This document shows, in pieces, positions 19,172 to 30,100 of a stretch of DNA of 64,000 bases. Position numbers and translations under genes: made by a program. The notes beneath the pieces are model-generated. The model saw nothing but the letters and a program-made list of their open reading frames with translations, did no database searches and was not told the origin of the DNA. Positions within the stretch are counted from its first letter, which is position 1, and each line of letters begins with the position of its first letter. Source of the stretch: Microcoleus vaginatus HSN003 (GTDB lineage Bacteria; Cyanobacteriota; Cyanobacteriia; Cyanobacteriales; Microcoleaceae); contig NZ_CP031705.1 of assembly GCF_022701255.1 (NCBI RefSeq), positions 2,493,501 to 2,557,500 on the forward strand, written 5' to 3'.

Positions 19172-19684
19172 ATGGGGATGAAGAAACAACAAATCAATGT
19201 TGCCCTCGCTTGTGTCATCCATGAGCGTAAAATTTTGTTAACAAAACGTCAAGAGAAGGCACAGCCTGATATTGACAATAAGTGGGAACTGCCTGGAGGT
19301 AAAGTTGAATTTAGCGAATCTCCTTTAATAACTGTGATAAGGGAAGTAAAAGAAGAGACAGGATATGAGGTAGCAGATCCCATTGGGCTTCCCTTCCCTT
19401 ACACTGTAATGCGTCAATATGATGATTATATTCTTCACGTAATAATTTTATGTTTTGAATGTAAATTCATAGGCGAGCTAGATAGCTTTATACAGACACA
19501 AAATAAAATTGCAGATGTGCAGTGGTTTGATATTGAACGCATCAAGTTTCTGGACATCGTTGGCGGTAGTCGTGAATTTATTTCTTGGGTTTTAGATAAA
19601 CCTGAGTTTAATACCACAAACTATCGATCATCTCCCTCTACAAGCTTGGAATCAAGCCAATCATTAGTTTCTCGCGTAACATAA
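19172..19684 (+). CDS. Nudix hydrolase (CAST cargo)
   Basis: A 170-residue Nudix hydrolase. The catalytic box is intact (GGKVEF.....VIREVKEETGY), preceded by the substrate-binding WELPGG. Nudix enzymes hydrolyse nucleoside diphosphate derivatives such as oxidised NTPs or NDP-sugars; this one resembles the MutT type, and the substrate is unknown. Start at the ATG at 19172 or 19178. Its stop overlaps the start of the next gene (TAATG), so the three cargo genes 19172-22542 are one tightly packed operon, clearly lower in GC than tnsBCQ. Confidence 0.85.
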   Translation: MGMKKQQINVALACVIHERKILLTKRQEKAQPDIDNKWELPGGKVEFSESPLITVIREVKEETGYEVADPIGLPFPYTVMRQYDDYILHVIILCFECKFIGELDSFIQTQNKIADVQWFDIERIKFLDIVGGSREFISWVLDKPEFNTTNYRSSPSTSLESSQSLVSRVT

Positions 19685-20835
19685 TGGCAAATCAAGGTGA
19701 ATTATTTGTTGTAATAATAGTCAACACAATAGCACCATATTGTTTTGAAATAAATAATATAATGGCGCTTCCTGTTGGATTTACCTATCGTTTTAGGTAT
19801 CAAAAGAAAAAACAGGGTGAATGGATGCCAGAGATAAAAAATCCCAAAACTTTAAAGGGTTGTAATGCTTTAGTAGTTTTGAGAGAATTTCTTACTACAG
19901 CTAAACTTATTCCAATAAGGAAGATATATATAAATAATGTTTTAGTGATCGGTGATATTGTTTATATTGAATACGAATTAAAAGAAAGAGTGACCTTTAG
20001 CTCCGATCCCGATCGAAGAAATGAGCAGATAGAATTATTTAATAGAAGAATTATAACGGACATAAAAACTGACCGATATCCTAATAATCCGAACCAGAAC
20101 CTAAAAAATTTAGTTTTTATGGGTACTGATTATACATATGATTTTAAAGATGAAGATTATCAGGGAGAAGAAATGGATAAAGATTCAAATAATTGGGGTA
20201 ATTTAATTGAATTAATAGGCACTTTTAACAACACTGGAATCGAAGTTTATAAAGATTTTGATTTTATAAAGATAACTGGATTGATAGACGAATTTGGCAA
20301 TCCCGCTAGACCCCAAAAAATCAAAGATAAGCTTTTTTATATTTTAGAAAATAGAGTAGTGTATAATCTACAGTTCCTCCAAAGAACATACACTGGAAGC
20401 TTGGGCAATAGTGCAGTAATTAAGCCGAGAGATATAGTATTAATTTCAGATCCAAATGAAGTAAAGCTAATTATTCCACGACTAAATATATTGGGAAAGT
20501 ATGACCTATTAAGCTTTGCATTTAGAGCTGAAATTTCTAGCTTTAAAAAAAATACTATACTGATCTTGCAATTTTGTAGAGGAAATGAAGTTTTACCACT
20601 TCCATCTCTTATTATCCCAATTCAAATTAGATATTCGTGGATAGAAAAAATAATAACCATTGGTTCTTTGGCAGTGTTTGTAACAGCATCTATTGCCTAC
20701 TGGACTGCTGATATTCTTGTCCCTACTGGCTCTGCACAAATACTACGCAACATCTTACTTCCAATTATGATAGTATTTGGCGGTGAGGTTTTACGCAGCC
20801 TTAAAGATTTAATTTTAAGTAAAATTACCCTTTAG
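19684..20835 (+). CDS. Unknown C-terminally membrane-anchored protein (cargo)
   Basis: A 383-residue protein that I do not recognise. About 320 N-terminal residues form a soluble, beta-rich, charged region with no known motif. They are followed by two hydrophobic helices (about 325-346 and 352-372) and a short basic tail. It is coupled to the Nudix gene by a TAATG overlap and followed 3 bases later by the carbamoyltransferase. The pattern of a soluble sensor plus two C-terminal membrane helices is common in defence effectors, but no proof exists here. Confidence 0.65.
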   Translation: MANQGELFVVIIVNTIAPYCFEINNIMALPVGFTYRFRYQKKKQGEWMPEIKNPKTLKGCNALVVLREFLTTAKLIPIRKIYINNVLVIGDIVYIEYELKERVTFSSDPDRRNEQIELFNRRIITDIKTDRYPNNPNQNLKNLVFMGTDYTYDFKDEDYQGEEMDKDSNNWGNLIELIGTFNNTGIEVYKDFDFIKITGLIDEFGNPARPQKIKDKLFYILENRVVYNLQFLQRTYTGSLGNSAVIKPRDIVLISDPNEVKLIIPRLNILGKYDLLSFAFRAEISSFKKNTILILQFCRGNEVLPLPSLIIPIQIRYSWIEKIITIGSLAVFVTASIAYWTADILVPTGSAQILRNILLPIMIVFGGEVLRSLKDLILSKITL

Positions 20836-20838
20836 TTT

Positions 20839-22542
20839 ATGCTAGTAGTCGGTGTAAATCTTGGAAGCACTTGGTTTGGTAAGCGTTTACGAGACGGTGG
20901 TTCTTGTGTTGCCAGTTCAAAAGGTATCTTAATAGCTCTTTCTGAAGAAAGAGTGACTAAGGAAAAATCGGCTGGAGGTTTTGACAAATCTTTTGAAATT
21001 TGTCATTCAGCATTAGGGTTAAATCCAAAAGATATCGATCTAGTGGTTTATAGTAGTTGTTGTGAGTTGGTAAGGCAAAGAATAGAGCTATCAAATCTAG
21101 AGCTATATTCTGGAAGAACTAGACCTATTCCTTCTCATCATTTGTCACACGCGCTTAGCGCATTTCTAGTTTCTCCATTCGAGGAAGCAATTATTATAGT
21201 TATAGATAGTGGTGGAAATATTTTAAATGCTAATGGTCAAGAAGAGTCAGAGTGGTGGAAGTGTTCAAGGGAACAGCACAGTTATTATATCGGTAGAGGT
21301 ACGGAATGCCATCTAATAGATAGAGATTTTTGTGATCCTTTTGAAGCAGGCGTTGGAGAACTTTATCGAGCTTTTACTAAATTTCTTGGATGGAAATCTT
21401 CTGTATATTCTGGTAAAACAATGGCTTTATCAACCTATGGTAGTGGAGATAGGTTTAAGGGAGTAGATTTATTTTATTTTGATGGAGATAGGCTGAAAAG
21501 TAAGATAACAAATAACCCTTTGCAACCTTTTGAAATGATACAAAATTTTGCTTTTAATAATAAAATTTATTTCGGGAAAAACAGAAATGCTAACGAACCT
21601 ATAGAAAATATTCATATGGACATTGCTCATTATATTCAAAAGCAAGCAGAACTAGCAATTATTCAGAAGGTTAGGCTTTTGTATCGGAAAACTAGAATAA
21701 AAAACCTTTGCATTGCTGGTGGGGTTGGCCTTAATTGTATTATAAATACAAAATTGTTAGAACAAACAGAAATAGAAAATATATTTATTCAACCCGCTGC
21801 TGGAGATCAAGGTCAATGCCTTGGAAATGCTTTATATGGTTTATTTAATATTCTAAATTTGAAAGATAGATTTCCAATGAATACAGCATATTTAGGGCTG
21901 TCTTATTCTGTCTCTAAAAAAGAAGTAGAAATGAAAATTCAAAAGCACGGAAAAAGCTTAAAAATTATTGAAACAGATGATATTTTGGAGACGGTGGCAC
22001 AGTTAATTTCTCAGGGTAAGCTAGTTGGTTGGTTTCAAGGGAAAAGTGAGTTTGGCCCAAGAGCGCTTGGAAATAGAAGTATTCTGGCCGACCCAAGGTT
22101 TATAGAATCTAAAAATAAATTGAATAAGTTGGTCAAGGATAGAGAGTTTTTTTTACCTTTCGCCCCAAGCATATTAGAGGAATGTGCCGAACAATATTTT
22201 GACTTTAATTATTCCAGTCCATTTATGCTGTTTGCTCCTAATGTTAAGTTTCATAGAATTAGAGAAATCCCAGCCGTAATTCATTGTGATGGAACCGGTA
22301 GGCTACAGACTGTTTCGATAAGAGATAATCCAGCTTTTTATAGCCTAATTAAAAAATTCTACGAAAAGACAGGGGTTCCAATATTGCTAAATACGTCTTT
22401 AAATCCTAAAGATTCTCCTATATGTGAAACTGTGGACGATGCTCTGAATTTTATAGCAAACTCTGAGTTAGACTACTTAACGATTGGAGATGTGTTAGTA
22501 AAAAATAACTCTAAAATAGAAGATGCTTCGTTTCCAGATTAG
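20839..22542 (+). CDS. NodU/TobZ-family carbamoyltransferase (cargo)
   Basis: A 567-residue O-carbamoyltransferase. The N-terminal Kae1-like domain has the HHLSHA motif (about residue 100) and a conserved nucleotide site with CIAGGVGLNC. The C-terminal YrdC-like domain begins about 390, with GWFQGKSEFGPRALGNRSIL. The family moves carbamoyl from carbamoyl phosphate to a hydroxyl via carbamoyl-AMP, on antibiotics, Nod factors, sugars or modified bases. As transposon cargo with a Nudix enzyme and a membrane protein, its acceptor is unknown. Confidence 0.88.
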   Translation: MLVVGVNLGSTWFGKRLRDGGSCVASSKGILIALSEERVTKEKSAGGFDKSFEICHSALGLNPKDIDLVVYSSCCELVRQRIELSNLELYSGRTRPIPSHHLSHALSAFLVSPFEEAIIIVIDSGGNILNANGQEESEWWKCSREQHSYYIGRGTECHLIDRDFCDPFEAGVGELYRAFTKFLGWKSSVYSGKTMALSTYGSGDRFKGVDLFYFDGDRLKSKITNNPLQPFEMIQNFAFNNKIYFGKNRNANEPIENIHMDIAHYIQKQAELAIIQKVRLLYRKTRIKNLCIAGGVGLNCIINTKLLEQTEIENIFIQPAAGDQGQCLGNALYGLFNILNLKDRFPMNTAYLGLSYSVSKKEVEMKIQKHGKSLKIIETDDILETVAQLISQGKLVGWFQGKSEFGPRALGNRSILADPRFIESKNKLNKLVKDREFFLPFAPSILEECAEQYFDFNYSSPFMLFAPNVKFHRIREIPAVIHCDGTGRLQTVSIRDNPAFYSLIKKFYEKTGVPILLNTSLNPKDSPICETVDDALNFIANSELDYLTIGDVLVKNNSKIEDASFPD

Positions 22543-22574
22543 CAATTTTTTGGATTAAATAGTGCGATCGCACT

Positions 22575-23012
22575 TTACCCCTTCACTCTCTCACGCAACC
22601 GCCCATAAATCACATCTAACCAAACCGGTACTACAAACTTACCCTTAGCCCAAGCTGCGACGACTTTCTCCAGCTCGAACTCTACCAGCTTGGCCACTCC
22701 TTCCTGTGGTTCTTTGACAAAAATTAAACGTTTTGGCTCCCGATCGCTCAAAAGCCCCGGATACTGCTCCTTAAGCGTCTTCAGCACTTCCCGCCCCACC
22801 TCAAAGGTAAAACCCACTGACAGCCAATAAACCATCGTCGCCAAATCCACCAAATTTCCCTCAGAGTAGTAAATACTCCTCCCCGTCCCCGTTTCCGTAA
22901 TCACAGCGACAACAACTCCACTCTCACGCCAATACTGCAAGTGACGTAACGTAAAGCCTGCAATCTGGGCCGCCTGCTTACTCGTAAAAAAGCGCTCTTC
23001 GATGAACCTCAT
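22575..23012 (-). CDS. cvkR: CvkR-like MerR regulator, first copy
   Basis: A 145-residue MerR-family protein (FTSKQAAQIAGFTLRHLQYWRESGVV). In V-K CASTs a MerR-type repressor, CvkR, lies divergently from cas12k and represses it. Here the divergent gene is only a stub of cas12k at 23075. The protein is clearly paralogous to, but not identical with, the copy at 31046-31474. It is probably the leftover regulator of a first CAST. Confidence 0.85.
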   Translation of the reverse strand: MRFIEERFFTSKQAAQIAGFTLRHLQYWRESGVVVAVITETGTGRSIYYSEGNLVDLATMVYWLSVGFTFEVGREVLKTLKEQYPGLLSDREPKRLIFVKEPQEGVAKLVEFELEKVVAAWAKGKFVVPVWLDVIYGRLRERVKG

Positions 23013-23033
23013 TGTACAGGAGCGCTAATTGAT

Positions 23034-23063
23034 ACATTAATGTTAGTATTGAAACATTAATGT
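23034..23063. promoter_or_regulatory. Duplicated palindromic operator at first cvkR
   Basis: The perfect palindrome ACATTAATGT occurs twice, at 23034-23043 and 23054-23063, with starts 20 bp apart. They lie between cvkR and the cas12k stub, exactly where a CvkR operator is expected. It differs from the GTTATTA sites at the second cvkR/cas12k pair, suggesting that the two regulators do not cross-talk. Confidence 0.6.
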
Positions 23064-23074
23064 TAAAAATAGCA

Positions 23075-23298
23075 ATGGGCCAAATCACCCTCCAGTGCCG
23101 TTTAGTCCGTGTTATCCCCAGTCGCCTTGTCACCGGATAGAGTGGCAGTTTAAGACGGCAACGGGGTGCGATCGCCACCAGTTACGCTTGCTGTCAGAAT
23201 GTCCTAACTGTGGGGCAAGATTCAAAATTCCAGCTTTATGGGTTGAAGGGCAATGCCAAAGATGTTTTACATCTTTTGCTGAAATAAAAATATACTAA
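23075..23298 (+). pseudogene. Fused stub: cas12k start joined to tniQ 3' half
   Basis: From the ATG at 23075 the sequence matches the first 9-10 codons of cas12k (MGQITLQCRLV). At about 23104 it switches abruptly to tniQ sequence, corresponding to the last ~60 codons of the gene at 18617, including CPNCGARFK and CQRCF in another frame. This is the scar of a deletion that joined the cas12k of one CAST to the tniQ of a second. It is direct evidence of a composite element. Confidence 0.85.
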
Positions 23299-23469
23299 AA
23301 GCCTTTACGCTTTACGCAAAAAGACGATTTGGTCAGTGAATAGATTTGGATGTTGTGAAATATTACTGGTTCTTTGCGGGCTGGTTGCGTTTCGAGGTAA
23401 AATAATTAATTGCGTTCTAACACTGTCTAGCAGACAAAACTTAGGACGCGCTGTACAAGGCTGCACAAG

Positions 23470-25878
23470 ATGGCACTTAAGAAAAGTGAACTTTACAGTT
23501 CGTTATGGAAAAGCTGTGATGAGTTGCGGGGCGGCATGGATGCCTCGCAATACAAAGACTATGTGCTGGCGTTATTGTTCATTAAATATGTTTCTGACCG
23601 CTATGCAGGGGTAGAGGATGCCCTGATTGAAGTCCCGCAGGGGGGAAGCTTTCAGGACATTGTGGCGCTCAAAGGCGACAAAGAGATTGGGGACAAAATC
23701 AATAAAATTATTGCCAAACTTGCGGAAGCGAATGACCTGAAGGGCATTATTGACGTTGCTGATTTTAATAATGCTGACAAGTTGGGCAAAGGTAAGGAGA
23801 TGCAGGATCGGCTCTCTAACTTGGTAGATATCTTTAATGACCCGAACCTGAATTTTAGTAAAAATCGGGCAGATGGGGACGATTTGTTAGGGGATGCCTA
23901 CGAGTACCTGATGCGGAACTTTGCCACCCAGTCAGGGAAAAGCAAAGGGCAGTTTTATACTCCGGCGGAAGTGTCTCGGATTATTTCTAAGGTGATTGGG
24001 GTCAATACTGCCGAAAGCCAGGATCAGACAATTTATGACCCGACTTGTGGCAGCGGTTCTTTGTTGCTGAAGGCGGCGGATGAAGCTGCACGGGGGTTAA
24101 CCATCTATGGGCAAGAGATGGACAACGCTACTCGCGCCTTGGCTAAGATGAACATGATTCTGCACGCGCATCCTACGGCAGATATTTTACAAGGGAATAC
24201 GTTGGCAGACCCACTGTTTAGAGAAGCGGATGGGAAACTGAAACAATTTGATTTTGCTGTTGCAAATCCGCCTTTTTCTTCAAAAGCTTGGAGCAATGGA
24301 TTTAACCCGGTTCAAGACGAATTTAAGCGCTTTGAGGATGGCATCCCTCCGGCGAAAAATGGCGACTATGCTTTTTTGCTGCATCTGCTGCGCTCGCTTA
24401 AAAGTAAGGGTAAGGGGGCGATAATTCTGCCTCACGGGGTTATATTTCGGGGCAATGCCGAAGCAGAGATCCGCAAGAACTTGATTTGCAAGGGAGTGAT
24501 TAAAGGCATTATTGGCTTGCCGCCCAACCTATTTTATGGAACGGGGATTCCTGCCTGCATCATTGTGGTGGATAAGGAAAATGCCGAGGAGCGTCAGGGC
24601 ATTTTTATGATTGATGCCAGCAAAAGTTTTGTCAAAGATGGCAATAAGAACCGATTGCGGGATCAGGATATTCACAAAATTGTTGATGTGTTTAATCGAC
24701 AGCTAGAGATTCCGAAGTATTCCCGCTTTGTGCCATTTGAGGAAATTGCTGAATCTAAAAACGACTACAACCTGAATATTCCCCGCTACATCGACAGCCA
24801 GGAAGAGGAAGATATTCAGGATATTGAGGCGCATCTGTTGGGAGGAATTCCCAAGCGAGACGTTGAGGCGTTGAGTGAGTATTGGCAGGTGTATCCGACG
24901 CTAAAGCAGAAGCTATTTGAAATAGCAGAGCGGCCTGGATATTTAAAGCTAAAAATCTCCATAGGGGAGGTCAAAGCCTGCATTTTTGACTATCCAGAAT
25001 TTATTACCTATGGGCAAGAAATTCAGGCGGTTTTTGAAGGGTGGCAAGCAAAAAATACACCTTGGCTGAAAGATATCCAACCGGGACATCATCCCAAGGA
25101 TATTATTTACAGTCTTTCAGAAGATTTGTTGCAAGCTTTTACTGAAAAAAGTCTAATTGATAAATACGATGTTTATCAGCACCTAATGACTTATTGGGTG
25201 GAGAGTATGAAGGATGATGTTTATATTCTGGTTGAGGATGGCTGGAAAGCAGAACTGAAAGGGGTAACAAATAAAAAAGGTGCAATTACAGATTATGTCT
25301 GCGAACTGATTCCGAAGGAGTTGATGATTAACCGCTATTTTAAGGCTGAACAGGCGGCGATTGAAAAATTGGAAGCGAAAAGAGATGACATTGTTCGCCA
25401 GCAAGAGGAACTGCAAGAAGAACACGGTGGCGAGGAGGGTTTGCTGGAAGAAGTTACTAATGATAGTGGCAAAATTACTAAAGCAAATGTAAATGAGCGC
25501 ATTAAGACAATCAAGAATGATGCAACGTTTGCCGATGAGTTAAAGGTGTTAAAGGCTTATTTAAAACTGATTGAGCAAGAGGCGGAAGTTACTAAAGAAA
25601 TTAAATTATTGACTCAATTTCTGGAGAAATATGTGTTAACAAAATATGGAAATCTAACACAGGACGAGATTAAAACGCTTGTAGTAGATGATAAGTGGAT
25701 GGTAACGCTGCAACAAGCGATAAATTCGGAGATGGAGCGGATTTCGCAACGGTTGACGCAACGAATTAAGGAGTTGGCAGAACGATATGAGACACCTTTG
25801 CCAGAGTTGACGAGTCGGGTGGACGAGTTGACGAGTCGGGTGGAGGCTCATTTGAAGAAAATGGGGATGGTGCGGTGA
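23470..25878 (+). CDS. hsdM: Type I restriction-modification methyltransferase HsdM
   Basis: An 802-residue N6-adenine DNA methyltransferase. It has the N-terminal helical HsdM domain, motif I DPTCGSGSLL (about residue 190), and catalytic motif IV NPPF (about 267). A long C-terminal extension (about residues 480-800) is largely helical and coiled-coil-like, longer than in EcoKI-type HsdM. It modifies host DNA with HsdS and forms the restriction complex with HsdR. hsdS overlaps its stop. Confidence 0.93.
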   Translation: MALKKSELYSSLWKSCDELRGGMDASQYKDYVLALLFIKYVSDRYAGVEDALIEVPQGGSFQDIVALKGDKEIGDKINKIIAKLAEANDLKGIIDVADFNNADKLGKGKEMQDRLSNLVDIFNDPNLNFSKNRADGDDLLGDAYEYLMRNFATQSGKSKGQFYTPAEVSRIISKVIGVNTAESQDQTIYDPTCGSGSLLLKAADEAARGLTIYGQEMDNATRALAKMNMILHAHPTADILQGNTLADPLFREADGKLKQFDFAVANPPFSSKAWSNGFNPVQDEFKRFEDGIPPAKNGDYAFLLHLLRSLKSKGKGAIILPHGVIFRGNAEAEIRKNLICKGVIKGIIGLPPNLFYGTGIPACIIVVDKENAEERQGIFMIDASKSFVKDGNKNRLRDQDIHKIVDVFNRQLEIPKYSRFVPFEEIAESKNDYNLNIPRYIDSQEEEDIQDIEAHLLGGIPKRDVEALSEYWQVYPTLKQKLFEIAERPGYLKLKISIGEVKACIFDYPEFITYGQEIQAVFEGWQAKNTPWLKDIQPGHHPKDIIYSLSEDLLQAFTEKSLIDKYDVYQHLMTYWVESMKDDVYILVEDGWKAELKGVTNKKGAITDYVCELIPKELMINRYFKAEQAAIEKLEAKRDDIVRQQEELQEEHGGEEGLLEEVTNDSGKITKANVNERIKTIKNDATFADELKVLKAYLKLIEQEAEVTKEIKLLTQFLEKYVLTKYGNLTQDEIKTLVVDDKWMVTLQQAINSEMERISQRLTQRIKELAERYETPLPELTSRVDELTSRVEAHLKKMGMVR

Positions 25879-27122
25879 TGGAGACGAATATACCAGAAGG
25901 TTATCAACAGACTGATGCAGGAGTTATTCCTGACGATTGGATAACAAAAAAACTGGGTGATATAGGAAAATTTAAGAATGGTATTAACAAAGCAAAAGAA
26001 GAATTTGGCTTTGGATATCCATTTGTAAATCTATTAGATATTTTTAGTGGTGCAAGTTTATCCAACAAATCATCCTTGGGCTTAGTAAACTCAACGCAAC
26101 AAGAAAGAAGTGAATATGACTTAAAAAAAGGAGATGTATTGTTTGTTCGTTCTTCAGTTAAACCTGAAGGAGTGGGACTAACATCTGTCATCACCGAGGA
26201 TTTAAAAGATTCAGTTTATAGTGGTTTTTTAATTAGGTTTAGAGACTTCGACTTATTAAACTTGGGTTATAAGGAATACTGTTTCTATGAAGAAGGCTTC
26301 CGAAAAAGATTGATTGACAATAGTACAGTCAGCGCAAATACAAATATAAATCAAGATGCCCTGAAAAGTCTTGTCGTTGCGTTCCCCTCCACGATAGAAG
26401 AACAAAAAGCGATCGCACAAGCCCTCAGTGATGCCGATGCCGCGCTCGCAGAACTCGATCGCCTCATCACCAAAAAGCAGAACATCAAGCAAGGCGCAAT
26501 GCAGCAACTCCTTACGGGGAAGAAACGCCTACCCAGTTTTAGCGGTGAGTGGGAAGTAAAGAAGTTGGGGGAGATAGGACAAGTTGTTACTGGAAATACC
26601 CCTCCAACTAAAGACCCTAAAAACTATGGAGATGAGTTTTTATTTGTAAGTCCTGCCGATCTGGGCAATCACAAATTTATTATAAATACAGAAAAAAAAC
26701 TTTCATTAAAAGGCTTTAATCTTTCTAGAAAGTTTCCCAAGTCTAGCATATTGTTTACCTGTATTGGATCTACCATTGGGAAAATAGGAATTTCTACAAT
26801 AGAATTGACATCTAATCAGCAGATAAATGCGATTTTTCCCAATAAATCTTATTCAGCACATTATTTGTATTATTCACTAAGCTATTCAGCACCTATAATT
26901 AAAGCTAGTGCAAGTGAACAAGCAGTTCCTTTGATCAACAAAACAGATTTTGAATCTATCCTAATTATCCTCCCTTCTATCGCAGAACAAAAAGCGATCG
27001 CGCAAATCCTCAGTGATATGGATGTCGAAATCGAAGCCTTAGAGCAAAAACGCGATAAATACAAAGCCATCAAACAGGGAATGATGCAGGAACTTCTCAC
27101 CGGGAGGACTCGACTGGTATGA
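25878..27122 (+). CDS. hsdS: Type I restriction specificity subunit HsdS
   Basis: A 414-residue specificity subunit with two target-recognition domains, about 15-175 and 215-385. Each is followed by a conserved helical spacer ending QGMMQELLTG or QGAMQQLLTGKKRLP, and each preceded by the L.EQKAIAQ.LSD.D repeat. The repeated spacers form the coiled coil that sets the distance between half-sites. Both domains are intact, so a bipartite recognition sequence is expected. The ATG overlaps the hsdM stop. Confidence 0.92.
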   Translation: METNIPEGYQQTDAGVIPDDWITKKLGDIGKFKNGINKAKEEFGFGYPFVNLLDIFSGASLSNKSSLGLVNSTQQERSEYDLKKGDVLFVRSSVKPEGVGLTSVITEDLKDSVYSGFLIRFRDFDLLNLGYKEYCFYEEGFRKRLIDNSTVSANTNINQDALKSLVVAFPSTIEEQKAIAQALSDADAALAELDRLITKKQNIKQGAMQQLLTGKKRLPSFSGEWEVKKLGEIGQVVTGNTPPTKDPKNYGDEFLFVSPADLGNHKFIINTEKKLSLKGFNLSRKFPKSSILFTCIGSTIGKIGISTIELTSNQQINAIFPNKSYSAHYLYYSLSYSAPIIKASASEQAVPLINKTDFESILIILPSIAEQKAIAQILSDMDVEIEALEQKRDKYKAIKQGMMQELLTGRTRLV

Positions 27123-30100
27123 GTGAAGTCGGACAACGGGAACGCTTAACCCAAAACCGTGTTGTACAACTGTTTCAGCAGCAGTTGGGCTATAGCTATC
27201 TGGGCAACTGGCAATATCGCTCCAATAACAGCCATATCGAAACCGACCTCCTCACCAACTTTTGGCGTCACAAACAATGCTACAGCGACACCCTGATTAA
27301 CAAAGCTTTGTACGAACTCAAAAAAGTCGCAGATGACCAAAGCAAAAGCCTCTACGACATCAACAAAGCCGTCTACAGCCTGCTACGCTATGGGGTCAAA
27401 ATCCGAGAAGAAGTCGGCGAAAACGCCCAAACCGTTTGGCTGATTAATTGGGAAAACCCTTTAGAAAACGACTTTGCTATTGCCGAAGAGGTTACAGTCA
27501 AAGGCGAAAATACAAAACGCCCGGACGTGGTGCTGTATGTCAACGGCATCGCCTTGAATGTATTAGAACTCAAACGCAGCACCGTCTCGGTTTCCGAAGG
27601 CATCCGCCAAAACCTCGATAATCAAACCTCAAGATTTATCAAATCCTTCTTTGCCACCATGCAGTTTGTTATGGCAGGCAATGACACCCAAGGCTTACGC
27701 TACGGCACGATCGAAACCCCCGAAAAATATTATCTGACTTGGAAAGAAGAAAACCCAGACTATAATCCTAAAACAGACCCTAAAGAAAACAAATATTTAT
27801 CCAGTTTAGACTGCGACATTGCCGACAACGCACTCGATTGCACTCTGCTGCGCCTTTGCGAAAAACAACGATTCCTCGAACTAATCCACGACTTCATTGT
27901 GTTCGATCGCGGCATCAAAAAAGTTTGCCGTCATAACCAGTATTTTGGTGTTAAAGCCACTCAAACCTTTCTGCAACAACGGAAGGGCGGCATTATCTGG
28001 CACACCCAAGGCAGTGGCAAAAGTCTAACAATGGTGTGGCTGACCAAATGGATTCGCGAAAATATCACCGATGCCCGTGTCCTGATCGCGACCGATCGCG
28101 ATGAACTAGACAAGCAGATTGAGAACGTTTTTAAAGGCGTTAACGAAGACATCTATCGCACCAAAAACGGCAGCGACCTGATCGATAAACTAGATCGCAC
28201 GGCCCCCTGGCTACTCTGTTCTTTAATTCATAAATTCGGCAAAAAAGATAAAGATAAAGTCAGCGATGCAGACTACGACAGCTACATTGCAGACCTCAAG
28301 CGAAGTCTCCCCCAAGATTTCTCCTCCAAAGGCAATATCTATGTATTTGTAGATGAATGCCACCGCACCCAATCAGGCAAGCTGCACGATGCCATGAAGG
28401 AAATCCTGCCCAATGCCGTGTTTATTGGCTTCACAGGTACGCCGTTACTCAAAAAGGACAAGCAGAATAGCATTGATGTCTTTGGCGGTTACATTCATAC
28501 CTATAAATTTCATGAAGGCGTAGCCGATAAAGTAGTTCTCGATTTACGCTACGAAGCCCGCAATGTCGATCAATTCATCACTTCCGAAACCAAAATCGAC
28601 CAGTGGTTTGAAGCGAAAACTAGAGGCTTAACCGCACAAGCCAAGATTCAACTAAAACAGCGCTGGGGTACCTTACAGAAGGTTTTGAGTTCGGCATCCA
28701 GACTAGAAAAAATTGTCAGCGATATCCTATTAGACTTTGAAACCAAAGACCGTCTCCAAAGCAATCGGGGCAATGCTCTGCTGGTGGCAGGCAGCATTTA
28801 CCAAGCCTGCAAATATTATGAGTTATTCCAGAATCGCGGCTTCAAAAAATGCGCGATCGTCACCTCTTACGATGGCTCCCTCCAAAGCATCAAAGGCGAA
28901 AGCACCGGCGGAGACGAATACACCGAAAAGCAGCGGCAGTATGAGATTTACCAAAAAATGCTGAATGGTAAAACCCCCGAAGCCTTTGAGGAAGAGGTCA
29001 AAAATAAATTTGTTGATGAACCCGCCCAGATGAAGCTGCTGATTGTGGTGGATAAGCTGCTGACTGGTTTCGATGCGCCCCCCACCACCTATCTCTACAT
29101 AGATAAAACCATGCGAGATCATGGTTTGTTTCAGGCGATTTGTCGCGTTAATCGACTGGATGGTGACGATAAAGAGTATGGTTATATTATCGATTACAAA
29201 GATTTGTTCAACACCCTGGAGAAATCCATTCTCGACTACACCGCCGAAGCGTTTGAGGACTACGATCGAGGCGATGTGGAGGGGTTATTGAGCGATCGCC
29301 TGGAAAAGGGAGTCGAACGTTTAGAAACTGCCAGAGAAAGCATCAAAGCCCTGTGCGAGCCTGTAGAACCGCAAAAAAATACCCTGGCCTACATCCGTTA
29401 TTTCTGTGCTTCCAACACCGAAGACCCAGATTTAGTAAAAGAACACGAACAAAAGCGAGTTAGCCTCTACAAACTCACCGCTTCTCTAGTTCGAGCTTAC
29501 GCTAACTTAGCAAACGATATGCTAGAAGCTGGCTATTCTTCTGCTGAAATTGAAACCATTAAGCAGGAAGTCAAATATTACGAACAGATTCGCGCCGAAG
29601 TCAAACTTGCCAGCGGGGATGCGATCGACTTGAAAGCCTATGAACCCGCCATGCGCCACCTGATCGATAGCTACATTGGCGCAGAAGAGAGCGAAGTGCT
29701 TTCCACTTTCGACGATATGACGCTGATTGAGTTGATTGTCGATCGCGGTAAGGATGCAGTCAATACCCTACCCAAAGGCATCAGACAAAACCCAGAAGCC
29801 GTTGCGGAAACCATTGAGAACAATCTACGCAAAGTTATCATCGAACAACGCCCCACCAACCCTAAATATTTCGGCACAATGTCGGAACTCTTGGATAAAC
29901 TGATTCAAGAACGCAAAACAGCCGCTCAGGAGTATGAGGACTACTTGAATAAAATTGTGGCTCTCAGCCGACAAGTTACCCAACCTGCAACCTCAACCCA
30001 GTACCCTCCATCTCTGGATACTCCCGCCAAACGAGCGTTATACGATAACCTAGACCAAAATCAGGATCTGGCATTGGCGATCGACAATGAAATCCGCCAA

